Made by a program: the position numbers and the translations under genes. From NCBI GenBank assembly GCA_001939145.1, contig LSRX01001369.1, forward strand, positions 10,001 through 74,000: a stretch of DNA of 64,000 bases, in the 5' to 3' direction. Below the pieces are notes generated by a model that was not told the origin of the DNA, made no database searches, and saw only the letters and a list, made by a program, of their open reading frames with translations. Within the stretch, counting starts at the first letter, position 1; each line of letters starts with the position of its first letter. Of this stretch, positions 9,701 to 20,185 are shown one piece after another. The stretch is from Symbiodinium microadriaticum (lineage: Eukaryota; Sar; Dinophyceae; Suessiales; Symbiodiniaceae).

Positions 9701-11412
9701 TGAGACCTGCAGTGCTTCGCCTTCGCACTCTTCGGTGTGCAGCGAGTATGTGTGTGCGACCAGGCTGAAGCATGCTCATTTCGTGAGCCTTCTTGTACTG
9801 CTGCTGGCACAGTGGAAGGACTGCCAACCGGAAAAGCATCGTCGTGTTATGGACATGCTTTATGCAACTTGGCTGGCGATGACACGATGCCATGCTTCAT
9901 ATGTCTGTCTCATCGAAACCTGTCACGTGCAAGAAACAAACCTCTGAATTTCATGCCGCCTTTTCTCTACTCGCCTGCACTTTTGCAAGGATGGAAAGCT
10001 CTGGGGCAGACAAGCGCTCTGAACTCCTACACGGGCAACACGTGGAGAAGACACGGCCACCCGGTTAAACTCGAACAACCCGCCCAGGACTTGCAAGAAC
10101 TCTTCCGACTTTGTTGAGCACTCGTGGCCGATTGGAGAGAACGGGTGCAGACTACATGGCTACGGCGGCTATGGTTCTTCGCGGGTCCTCGGACATGCGG
10201 TGAAAGCTCCAAAAAAGGAGAGCACAAGTTTGTGAAGCTTGCTGTTGCATACCTCCCGCTGCTTCTCAGCTGAGTGCGAGAGCAGTCAAGCTTCATGGCT
10301 TCATGTATCTGTTTTTGGCACCGGGTGAAGAAGGCGCACGTGCCGCGCGTCGAGATTTCACCCACAAATTCACGTTGAAGCGCATGCCTGGAAAGGCCAG
10401 CACCCGACACTCAGGGAGCGCCTTTTGCACTCATTGCCTCCTCGGGCCGATGGACTCCGGCTCGCTGTGTGTCTGGCCGCAAAGCCCTGCCTTCCAGCCC
10501 TGGCCCTGGCCGGCTCGGTGCATCGCAAGCCGCAGAGCGTCCGGCAGGGCCCCTGCGTCAGAGCTTCAGACAGCAACCGGGCTGAGGCTCCATGTCATGT
10601 GCGACTGGCGCTCTGCACATAAGGTGTGTCAAGGCTTGCGACTGTCCACAACATGCCTGGTCCTACCTGGCTGTGGCATCTATGGCTGCACATCACGGAT
10701 CACTGTGAACATGCACAGGTTCGTCCAGTCTTTGTCGCTGTCTGTCTTACGTCACTTCTATCTACAGAAAGCAAACCCTGAGATCGCGGGGTGTGACGGA
10801 AAGAGTCTGCAGCAAAAGCATGCGTCCACCTGTTCATACCGCCACCTACAGTAAATGTGGCACTGCAAACGCAATCGCCCTTCGTGCTGGAGGGCAAACT
10901 ATGGTAGCATCGTGCGCAGCCGACAGGATGTCAGCCCAATTGGCTTGCAGACTGGTCAGCGCTTCGACTCCTCTTTGGACAGTGCTAGCCACATCTGCAC
11001 CTCAAGTAGAGTTTTGAAGTAAGACTTCGGGGCAAAGCCATGACAAGATACCATACAAGACACGTCTTGCCCTGATCAGGTGCCCAGCACCGGTCAAGCT
11101 CCGGCAGGAACACTGGGCAGACCGGGCAGGTGGGAAGTGCAAGTCGGAGCTCTTTGCAGAATGCACTGCAGCGAGTACCAAAAGCCACCCTGGACACCGT
11201 CAGAGGACTTGTTTCAGCCAGAAGTTAGCACTCGCTATTTCGCTGAAGACGATGCCGCCTGGAGAAGCGAAAAGGTCTTCCCAAAAGGCTATTTCTAGGG
11301 CAGCCAGCACCGAAGCCGTGCATCGCTGTGCGGCTGTAAGAGCATCTCAGCCTGGTCACGCGACCCCTGGCCAAACCAACAAGTGTTAGTATTGCAAGTG
11401 GTGTCCAGACGC
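6734..11412. other. No supported gene; minor repeats only
   Basis: The diverged end of repeat copy B reaches about 7137. GTCCCCTGTGG occurs twice, 39 bp apart, near 7695 and 7734. A frame at 8203-8508 (KPYLKDLEGMLRFRMGYNYK) is open but has no further support. The rest shows only shadow frames. Confidence 0.4.
8915..8941. repeat. 9-bp unit, three tandem copies
   Basis: The unit GCTGCCTGT is repeated three times; the third copy has one substitution (GCTGCCCGT). Confidence 0.8.
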
Positions 11413-11659
11413 TGTCGCCTGGCAGTGCGCAGCGACCCCTTCTCTCAAGCGCAGTTGCTTGTCCTGCAGCTGATCGGAAATGTCCAAGACCAAGATAAGC
11501 TACCGAGACAAGAATAATGAACATGATTGAAACAAAGTGCTCGCCGCTTTACGCCAGATTCTGCGAAGATGGCTCGGATGCGCTTGGCCCGCTGCAGCTT
11601 CAGGGGGCTGCACCAGAGAATTCGACAGGCCGCCTAGCCTTGTGATTCCTGTGAGGCGG
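11413..11659. repeat. 247-bp tandem duplication, unit 1
   Basis: Directly followed by a second copy at 11660-11906. Both begin TGTCGCCTGGCAGTGCGCAG and end near CTTGTGATTCCTGTGAG. The period, measured from several anchors, is 247 bp. The copies differ at only a few sites, mostly in an A-rich patch (GAGACAAGAATAATG against GAGAAAAAAATGATG). Confidence 0.9.
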
Positions 11660-11906
11660 TGTCGCCTGGCAGTGCGCAGCGACCCCTTCTCTCAAGCGCA
11701 GTTGCTTGTCCTGCAGCTGATCGGAAATGTCCAAGACCAAGACAAGCTACCGAGAAAAAAATGATGAACATGATTGAAACAAAGTGCTCGCCGCTTTACG
11801 CCAGACTCTGCGAAGATGGCTCGGATGCGCTTGGCCCGCTGCAGCTTCAGGGGGCTGCAACAAAGAATTCGACAGGCCGCCTAGCCTTGTGATTCCTGTG
11901 AGTCGG
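11660..11906. repeat. 247-bp tandem duplication, unit 2
   Basis: Second copy of unit 1, about 97% identical by eye, head to tail with no spacer. There is no conserved ORF across the junction. A recent unequal-exchange or replication-slippage event is likely. Confidence 0.9.
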
Positions 11907-12329
11907 AGCCCTGCATGACGAAAGACTAAAGGACACGGCACATCGTGTCCTTGGACTGGCATGCTGCTCAGCATCCCCAAACAGCTGCACAGGATTCCCG
12001 GAAAGTTGTCTAGACGAGACGACATGTCGGGGACATTGTAAGGACTCCAGGCCAATAATGGCTGGGTTGGCTATGACACAAGCATCAGGGCATACTCGAC
12101 GTCAGGTAACACGATTGGTGACTGTGTGAGTAGATATGAACAGACGATAAGCCAAATCTGATTTGTGGCACCGATGGCTCCTCGTGAACCAGAGGCAATA
12201 CTGATGCCTAGGACTTCGTCAAGCACGTTCTGCTCGCAATTCTGCTCGCATGCCACTCACTTGAACGAACCTGAGACCATGCAGCTAAGCCCACACGGAT
12301 CCCGAGGGAGATCGCTAGGCAAAATGATC
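11907..12329. other. No supported gene
   Basis: No repeat or convincing coding signal was seen between the tandem duplication and the coding trace that follows. Confidence 0.4.
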
Positions 12330-12673
12330 TACTGCAGGAACTTCTATCATCGCTGCTCCCTGCGCATCTATATGCATCCTTCCAAATCTGCGCGAGTCAA
12401 AGATGTGATTCCCAAGACTGCTGATAAGATGTGCGAGATGATGCGGAGGCTTGACAAGCCGCCGAATCCAGCCATGTCAGGCCAGCTTCTAGGCAGGCGC
12501 TGAACGGGCTTGTGACTATTGGACGCACGGAGGAGGACAAGATGCTGCCTGTGTGCAAGATTCTAAAAACACTACATGGTCATCAGTGCCAAGAGCAAGC
12601 TCTGCAAGACCTGTCTAGACAAAGACATAGAGTGAGGAAGATATGCACACATACATGCACACAGCGGAGCTAG
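12330..12673 (+). pseudogene. Coding trace with one frame break, unknown function
   Basis: Two frames read as consecutive parts of one hydrophilic protein. The first ends at 12503 and contains ARVKDVIPKTADKMCEMMRR. The second is entered near 12488 and is open to a TAG at 12671-12673, containing VTIGRTEEDKMLPVCKILKT. A single base shift near 12488-12503 would join them. I saw no GT/AG pair that explains the shift as an intron. It is therefore called a probable decayed gene fragment or retrocopy. No family was recognised. Confidence 0.25.
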
Positions 12674-14084
12674 CTGAGCTGCTCTTGAGCCGAGACCGAC
12701 ACCGTCCCACATGTTTACTTTGCCATGGTGGAGCACACATGTAGGCTAGTGTTTGAGTTTCGGGCACTGCTTTGTCCTGCAGCGGTGGTAGCGATCGTGA
12801 CGAAGTCCGGCCTTGACTCTCCCCGATATTCAAGGAAATCCGAAGGAAATCTGAGGATTTCCCATAATACTCCTTCCGTGCAGAATATCTGCACAGGGAG
12901 CGAGAACGCCTGTCACAGCAAAACTTGGAACCTGACTAATGGGATACTACAAAGCCCGCTTGCCGTCACAGAAGCATTCGATTACCTGCTGTTGCTCCGA
13001 CCACGACCGCGACCACGGCTGTCGTCACGCTTGGAATTGCGTGTATACCCACACCTAAGTGTGGACAGCAAGTTTCAAACAGGGACAATGCATATCTGCT
13101 TATCAACTTCGGACCCCTGCGAGACCCGATCCTGAAAAAGGAAAATGTTGTATCTCGGCTGTCGTTCGTGGAACTTGAAGCACGTGTCTTTCGATGCGAA
13201 GACTATGGCGCCACAGTTGGGGCAGTCCCAGTCGCCTAAGCTGATGGCCAGGGATTTCGATCATGTGTAAGCACTGCACACAAGCCGCAGCAGTTGCCAA
13301 CTAAGTGTTCGCCCCATGTCGCTGACGATTGGAGCGATCCGCCATTTCCCCATTCAGAAGCTGACAACGCTTGACCGTGAAGCAAAACTATCCTGTTACA
13401 GCCCCATAGTGAGCAGGCGGGCATGCGACAAAGAAGCAATCCACTGTTGCAAAAGAACAAGACTGGAAGCACCCCTTCAGCCAAGAAAAAATCAGCAGGC
13501 AACAAGAACCTCGCAAAACCTGCGCAAACTGGCCCAGGGCACCCGTGGAAACTCTCCTGAAGCACATAAAAGAGCCTCCCCTAGAGCCTCTAGAACCGAA
13601 GAGTTGGCCAAATGGCCTGGCCGTCTCTCGAAGGCGGGTCCGCCGCCACCCCCGCCGCCGCGGCCTGGGCTTCGTGCTCATGGGCCTTCCTAGGTCCCAG
13701 CTGCCTTAGCTTCGGCTTTTGTGTTCCCTTCGGCTTATGATGCTTCAGGCCGAAACGAAGTGGTGCTTCAGGTCTCGGCTTCTGAACTTCGTCGCTCTTG
13801 GCTCTTGCCTGTTCGGCCCCGCTTCTTGCTAGAAGCTTTCTATGAGACTCTGGAAACCCCTCTTGCTTTCCTCCTGACTCAAAAATCGTAGAAGTGCAGT
13901 GCACAGAGCAAGTTGAACCCAACCTGCATGCATCCGCCTCGGAGCTTGTACCGTGCTTTCTGCAGGCCTGTACACTAGGTCACTAGGTTGTCTTCGTAAC
14001 TTGCGATGAGACTTGTGCTCGCACTCGGATTGCAACTCCACACGCACAACTTCCTCCTAGGGACGGGGTGGAGGTGAACGGCGC
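12674..14084. other. No supported gene; TTCGGC-rich patch
   Basis: CGACCACGACCGCGACCACG (12998-13018) is a short hexamer-like repeat. 13632-13672 is very rich in CCG. Between about 13700 and 13830 the motif CTTCGGCTT and relatives recur, and GATGCTTCAGGCC/GGTGCTTCAGGTC forms an imperfect repeat. No gene was seen. Confidence 0.45.
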
Positions 14085-14170
14085 CGGCTGCGGCTGCGGC
14101 TGCGGCTGCCCCTGCTGCTTCAGCTTTTCGAAGGNCTACTACTTCGACTACGGCTACGGCTTCGACGCTT
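14085..14170. repeat. GGCTGC and TAC/TTC-GGC simple repeats with an ambiguous base
   Basis: About four GGCTGC units (14085-14110) lead to a second motif, TACTTCGACTACGGCTACGG, at 14140. The base at 14135 is N, the only ambiguous base I noticed in the window. It lies where one motif changes to the other. An open plus frame through it (Gly/Cys then Tyr/Phe/Gly) is only the translation of the repeats. Confidence 0.8.
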
Positions 14171-14499
14171 GCGCCGGCTACCGCCCACGGCCTCTACCTG
14201 GCAGGACCACGGACCACTCCCAAGGACATTCCACTTTGGAAAGCTCCCTCCACCTCGCGGGCGCGGTCCTTCCCTTTGCGGTCGTCCCATTCCACCTGCA
14301 GTCACGTATAGGGGCAGCCTGGCCTAGATTCTCAACCAAGTCTGCAATCAGGTCTGAAACAGAGCTGACCCCCCGGTCCAGCGCTGCTTCGGGGTCTAAG
14401 CCGGCTTTCGAAGGGTCTTTTTATGCAAAGTTGAAAGGCACAAAACCACAAGGGGTTCAGGGTATTATGTAGTTGCTTTTCACACTCTAGGGGTGCAGA

Positions 14500-14523
14500 G
14501 GTTTAGGGAGTTTAGGGTTTAAA
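14500..14523. repeat. Interstitial telomere-like tract (TTTAGGG sense)
   Basis: Degenerate TTTAGGG units, about three, in the plus orientation. A CCCTAAA-sense tract follows at 14709. Confidence 0.7.
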
Positions 14524-14708
14524 GGCTGAGGCATGTCGCTTCTTCAATCCCAAAGCCCGACCAATCCAGAACTTCCAGGCTGCCTCAAAGACCATGTAAA
14601 TATTTGGCTACATCTCGGAGTCTTTTTGCTAATTGACTCTCACTCTCGGGGCATTGGAAGCTTGGCATCATTACGAAGGCATGTTGGAAGGCATGCGCTC
14701 CTCACTCC

Positions 14709-14760
14709 TTAAACCCCTGAATCCGTACACCCCGAACCCTGAACCCTAAACCCCAAGCCC
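14709..14760. repeat. Interstitial telomere-like tract (CCCTAAA sense)
   Basis: TTAAACCCCTGAAT followed by GAACCCTGAACCCTAAACCC: about five degenerate units, facing the tract at 14500. Confidence 0.7.
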
Positions 14761-14982
14761 ATGACGAAACTGGTCCTGCTTCTGAGCTATCTAAAATCCC
14801 TCATCCGCCTCATCTGCCGTGTCACATTCATCCTGGAACTTGCAACCCAAAGCCACTGCAGTTGCTCCGAGTTCCCGGCATCATATATCACTTCGTCGCC
14901 TGGGGCTGGCTTCAGGAAGGTTTGTTGATTGAGTTCGTCCTCAAAGCACAGACTTTCCCTTCTTTCCCTCCGCGTGTTGTAA

Positions 14983-15055
14983 CGTCTCGTCCGTTCGCCC
15001 CTCCCCGTCCCTTCGTCCCGTCCCGTCGCGTCCGGTCCATCCCGTCCATCCCATC
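14983..15055. repeat. Degenerate CGTCC/CATCC pentamer tract
   Basis: Pyrimidine-rich run with CGTCC, CGTCCCGTCCCGTCG and GTCCATCCCGTCCATCCC. The opposite strand reads as an Arg/Gly/Asp-rich frame, which is a by-product of the repeat. Confidence 0.7.
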
Positions 15056-15362
15056 GAATATGCATTGATCGTTCGAGGAGCGGCGGACTTGATCCAAGAG
15101 GCTGTGCCTCAGAGTATGATGTGTGGTAACTCTCCGCCCTGTGCTTCTGCTCTCTGGGCGCCCAGCCATCTCTGACGCTGCCATCTCCATCTAACAGGGC
15201 CGTGACGTGGCAGAACACATTTTCACCTGTCATCGGGCTGGTGCTTTGGGGAACCCACTCTTGCAGCGAAGTTTGACATGCTGCGACACAGCCGAGAAAC
15301 AAGAACCCAATAAATGGGTCTTTCTGGGCGTGACGCCACGGCACAGCCCAGCCGCCTTAAAC

Positions 15363-15412
15363 TACCCCTTCCTCAACCCTAAACCCCTAAACCCTGAAAT
15401 ACCCCTTCATCA
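15363..15412. repeat. Telomere-like insertion flanked by a 13-bp direct repeat
   Basis: A 24-bp CCCTAAA-type core (15376-15399) lies between TACCCCTTCCTCA (15363-15375) and TACCCCTTCATCA (15400-15412). The flanks differ at one base. The flanking A/C pair extends the similarity slightly. The arrangement resembles an insertion with target-site duplication. Confidence 0.75.
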
Positions 15413-16383
15413 CCCCTTTTGCAGCCCTTAAGGTCCAAGGCCGAGGGCCCCCGGAAGCGGCGAAAAGAAGCCTTCGGGGTCTCGGTGTGTTTTTCCTCTG
15501 GGGCGCCGACCCCCTTCGTTGGGGCGGATGAAGCCGAAACCCTTGTCCTCATGCCAGCGAAGGATGACCTCAAGTTTGGGCTGAGGCCCTGAGACCAGGA
15601 AATAGAACGGCGCCTTGAAGCTTGGGCTTCGGTCGGCAATCCTACAAATCCTACTGGTTTGGGATCCTCTTCTGTGAGTCTGTGAGCATCACCCAGAAAA
15701 GCGGCTATCAAGGCGGCCTCTCAATTGCAACCGCAAGGCCACTGTGAGCTTCGGTGGGTAAGGCTATGCTCCAGGAATGAGCGTGCGACTCCTGCCTTTT
15801 GGAAGGGAGGTCCCTGCGCTTCGGGAGAGGGATGGCTGTGAAATCGAAGTAAGCATCGCTGAGGGTGAATCCTACTAAGATGTCCGATACAATCCCATGC
15901 CCATAGCCCATGTGCCCAACGCCAAAGAGCGAACCTCACTGGCAAAAACGAAACGCCGTCCACACGAATCCACAATGAGCCGCAAATGAATCTCCCTCAC
16001 AGACCCCAGACCCTCACATTCAAGGCTTCAGTGGCTCCACGGGGCATGGCCCCTTGCGGTAATGAAGCACACCCCACGCTGCGGAGCCAGCTGCGGCGGC
16101 GTAGATTTGCTGAACCAGTGTTGACAGCTTCCAACAACGAACGGCGCAGCTTGGCATGTTTTTCGTTTACCGTACATGCATCTCCAACTCCCAAACTCCC
16201 CCGATATTCGTGCAAGCATCCCCAGCCCCACGAGCAAGTCCCGGATTCGCGGCAGCTGGTGCAACAGTCAAAGCAGCAACCTCTTTGGCCTCTTTTTGGT
16301 CTCGTAACGCAGGTTCGAAGCCGCTTGCAAAATGCAGCGTGGAATTTGGAAGGCGGCGATAGATCTTGCGAACCTTTTCTGGG
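15413..16383. other. No supported gene
   Basis: Only overlapping short frames. No repeat or RNA was seen. Confidence 0.4.
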
Positions 16384-16480
16384 TTCTTGTTACGGGATTT
16401 TATTTAAGTTACCATAATGGGGGGTCTATTGTAAATAATATGGTTTCTATATTATGGTAACTTAAATCCCCTAACAAGAA
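16384..16480. mobile_element. 97-bp AT-rich foldback (MITE-like) element
   Basis: Arms 16384-16418 and 16451-16480 are inverted repeats. The right arm, read on the minus strand, is TTCTTGTTAGGGGATTTAAG then TTACCATAAT. The left arm matches it apart from C for G at one position and a 5-bp insertion duplicating TATTT. A 32-base AT-rich loop separates them. The block is far richer in A/T than its surroundings and would form a stable hairpin. A terminal-inverted-repeat element without coding capacity fits best. I saw no clear target-site duplication. Confidence 0.65.
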
Positions 16481-17270
16481 TTCCGTATTGACCTTTCCCC
16501 CTTCGGGGGACGACAACAACGAACCAACGCAGAAACACCATGATGCAGCCCAATGCAGCCTCTCGCCACACGCCCTCAACACATGAAGCTAGCTTTTTGA
16601 GATCGACACTTAGACTTATCAATTCAGCTACCATCTGCAACCCAACCAACCCAAGACCATGAGTTTTCCCATGCAGGTCAGGCTAAATCAGCCGCTGTCC
16701 GCTTCCACTCTTGAGTGCGGCATGGTATCCATGAGCACTCCTATTAAATTTGCCAGAAAAGATGAATCACTCGGCCTAGGGAAGTAGGTTCTTGAAGGCT
16801 TCATGTCATCGATCGGAATGGTCATGTTTCCTGGCTGACTGTAGGAATCCAGGTCTTTCAATGGTCCTCCATTGACGCCTCTGGGAAAGGAAAACTGGGT
16901 GTAAGTCCTTGGACCATGCGCCCGTGCCATTCACGAAGCAGCTTCTGCAAGGGTTGTGTGCACCTAAACTCAGACGGAGTCATGTTGCAAGGCTGTGACG
17001 ATGATTCCCAGAGCTTCGAGATCAACCTCGCGTGTTGGTCTGGGGCTGCTTTCTGCTTTAGCTCTCCGCTTGGCGGAGGCTTGCAAGGGAGCTCGAAAGC
17101 GAGCTCCAAGGTGGGCAGCTGCACAATCACATCAATTGCGATACGATACAGTCCCGATACAGCTGCAGTGGTTGAGGAGAGATTCTGAGGCCATCAGTGA
17201 GGCCGCTTCCACCAAGCTCGCCGAGCATCGCTCAGCTTGCGGATTTTGGGCTGGCGGGCAGCTGGTGGAT
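16481..17270. other. No supported gene
   Basis: Nothing beyond short shadow frames. Confidence 0.4.
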
Positions 17271-17322
17271 ATGGAGTGCACGCAGGTGCCCGTTGGACAC
17301 ATGGAGTGTACGCAGGTGCCTG
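17271..17322. repeat. 30-bp tandem repeat, 1.7 copies
   Basis: ATGGAGTGCACGCAGGTGCC at 17271 recurs as ATGGAGTGTACGCAGGTGCC at 17301. As the unit is 30 bp, an open plus frame reads MECTQVPV twice. Confidence 0.8.
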
Positions 17323-18643
17323 TTTGTGCGTGGCTGCTTGCCTATACTCTTCGAGGGTTCCCGAAGTTGTGCGCCACCTGCACGCTACAACGGTCTGGCT
17401 ATCTTCTGCGTCGTGTCGCCTTTATGATCGAAGGCCCCCCCCTGAAGTCACGTTGCCTCTAGAAGGGTTGCTTATCACGTCGCCTTGTGTGGATCAGGTC
17501 CGGTGGTAAATATTTGTACATAAGGGCACATCTCAGGGTTTCAATTGTCAGTTCGAGGTGCAGGACTCCACTGCGTATTGACGTTTATAACGGTGCAGGA
17601 TCAGTTAGGCGCGCGGGCGGCGGGAGGATGTATAGTGTCAGCCGACAATGTCAGCTGCATGTAAACCTGTAAACTCCGAAACCATGGCCATGTATCCGCA
17701 AGAAGAGCAAGAAGCATCGGCGTTGGTCTGTAAGTCCAGCCTCTGCTGCGCTCAGTTGACTAACGGCTTTGCGCCCAGACTGACTGTGGCAAATTATAAG
17801 CTGCAGGCCTGGGCGTGCCATTCTGGCATCACAGCCAAGCAGCCAAGGTTGCACTGCCAGCTTTCGTACATGTCAGAGTAGGACTGCCAAATAGTCCAAG
17901 CCGGACCTCTGAAACCGTCTGCAACGGTCCAAGTCACGCACTGTGACAAATGTGCGGTCTCCAAGCAAAGTCAGCAAAGACAGTGCAGCGCAGCTCTGGC
18001 CAAAAGCTCCAATGTCGCTGAGTGAAGCTTCGTGAAGGAAGCGGTGCTGACTGTGCAGTGACAGTAGAAATTCAGAAAACAGCTGTCAAACTCGCCTGCT
18101 GTGCGGGGCTGCTTGGCTTCGAAGCAAAATCCCAAACCACGCAACGTTTTGCTCTTCGTGGCTTGGTGCTGAGACATGCGAAAAAAAGAACTAGATGCAA
18201 GAAATGGTTGGTTGAATGTGCTCGCCAAAGCAGTCTTGCAGCTGGAGTTCTGCCCAAGCCTAGTGGCTCTCGCGGAGGAAACCTGGATGCTTGCTATGAG
18301 GATTTGCAGTCAGAATTGCGTTCTGTCTTTGGTTCTCTGCTTTGTGGGGACTTCGCTTGTGGGGCCCACGATGATTAGATACCTGCATGCAATGTTGAAG
18401 AACGGTTTTGAAGCCCCCAAAGCGATATAGGATCAGTTGCCAGTTACAGTACACCAACGGCTCCGCCGGACTCCTGAAGAAGCAGGTGACAAAGAAACCG
18501 AAGGACAACGACCAAGACGGATAATAAAAGGAGCGATTCATCTTCATCGTTCGCCAGTTTGCAGACATCCAACTTGCAGTGAGGTACAGGTGAGTTTGCT
18601 AATAAGCGATCCCAATGTAGAGCGCTACTGGTATGTCAGGACT

Positions 18644-18705
18644 GGCCCTCATTGGATACCCTGAACCCTAAACCCTAAACCCCTCATGGGCCCCTCATTG
18701 AATAC
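18644..18705. repeat. Telomere-like insertion flanked by a 16/17-bp direct repeat
   Basis: The core CTGAACCCTAAACCCTAAAC sits between GGCCCTCATTGGATAC (18644-18659) and GGCCCCTCATTGAATAC (18689-18705). The flanks differ by one base and one single-base indel. This is the second such arrangement in the window. Confidence 0.75.
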
Positions 18706-19030
18706 TCGCCATCCTTGGAGCCGGGCCAAGATCCAGGATTTGAAACTTCTGGCCATTTCTCACGAACCTTGGGGCGTCTAAAACACAGCAGCTCTCCACC
18801 ATCCCAAAGTCAAACAGACGTCATCCTTGGAACAAGCTTACAGGATGCTATTTTGCTGGAAAGCAGAGCTCACACCCACGAACTTCTTTTCGTAGCTCCT
18901 TACCAGCTCTGTAGACAGGTGCAGTACGGCCGGGAGCAACGCTTGTTGAGCTTCCTGTGAGAGGCCTTCTCCACAAAAGCCTCAAACGAGGGCGGATCAT
19001 CAGAATGTCCAAGTCCTTGTCTCAAAAGGC

Positions 19031-19196
19031 ATACTATAATATACTATAGTGTACTCTAGTGTACCAAAAAATATAATATACCATATAATATAGTATAATA
19101 TACCATAATACCATATAATATAGTATAATATATACCATACAATCTACCATATAATATACCATATAAAAAACATATATATATATAATATTATAGCAT
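19031..19196. repeat. AT-rich minisatellite, 30-bp period in part
   Basis: Nearly pure A/T with many ATA/TAT palindromes. CCATATAATATAGTATAATA occurs at 19081 and again at 19111. A minus-strand Tyr/Ile-rich frame across it is a repeat translation, not a gene. Confidence 0.85.
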
Positions 19197-19293
19197 AAGA
19201 CAAAGCAGGGCAGTGCCACGAGAAGTAAAGTGCCGGCCTCGCTCTCGTTGTGCTTGGTGACCAGCCAGAGCTCCCCTGCGGCCCCGGGGGCCA

Positions 19294-19462
19294 CAAAAAA
19301 AAATAAAATAAAAAAGGGTTTAGGGTTTTAGGGTTTTAGGGAATTGTGGGTTTAGGATCTTATGGGTTTAGGGCTTTAAGGTTTAGGGTTTAGGCTTTAG
19401 AAGCCAAAGGCGCTAAGGCGCGCTTCGCCTTCGCCTGCGTGTTTCCCTCTTTAGGGTTTTGG
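19294..19462. repeat. A-rich run and long degenerate TTTAGGG tract
   Basis: An A-rich stretch (19294-19315) leads into about ten degenerate TTTAGGG units, with variants such as TTTTAGGG and TTTAGGATC, to 19400. One more unit lies at 19451-19458. Orientation is opposite to the tract at 18660. Confidence 0.8.
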
Positions 19463-20185
19463 AGTGCTCCAGTGGTGCAGTAGGCAGTTGGTGCAGTGCA
19501 TACAGGTCATACAAGTGTTCCATTGCCTTACACAAATCACCGTCCAAGAAATTCCGAGGAATGCGTTCGAGAAGCAAATCCAGAGAACTGCGACAACAAT
19601 CACGAGTGATGAGCAGGCATCATGAGAGGCACTTTCAAGACACTCCCCTTGCAGTCTTACAGAAAGCCGGCAGTGCCGGGCGTGTAGTACCTGCACGGAC
19701 GGATTGGCAGGCAGACCGGCGCAGATTGCACCAAAGGAGCCCTGCCGGATCCTGTCAGCCACTTCTCCTGCGCACCGCCCCAAAGCAAACCGCGGCCTTT
19801 GACCAGCGCTTCTGAGATGTCGTCCACTCCGAGGCCCTCAGGGTTCATCAATCTACTCTAGATGCCAGGAGATTTGCAGTCCAAGAGGTTGGGAGCAGCT
19901 TGCGTCGTAGCTTCCTCGGAGGATGTGCCTGACATGTAAAGCTATGGAGCAAGGATTGCATCCAGGGTCTTCAAGACTAGTTTTGCTCAAGGAAGTGCAA
20001 TGATGCGACATGCGACATACCACCACACTTGCACTCTGAATCTGAAGATGGAAGTATTGACAAGCCGAATACGTTTAATTGCACTGCTGATTCGCACCGC
20101 TGTGGTTCTCATCTAATACAGCCGGCTTTCACACGCATCCTATTACAACAGAACAGTCCGAAAAGCCCAAGTGGCCGCATCAAAC

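Noticed and set aside
16300-16330. GGTTCGAAGCC as a possible tRNA T-arm
   Set aside because: The arms do not pair beyond two bases and no upstream D-arm or acceptor stem exists. Similar GTTCGA sites elsewhere (34858, 39183, 54960) also fail.
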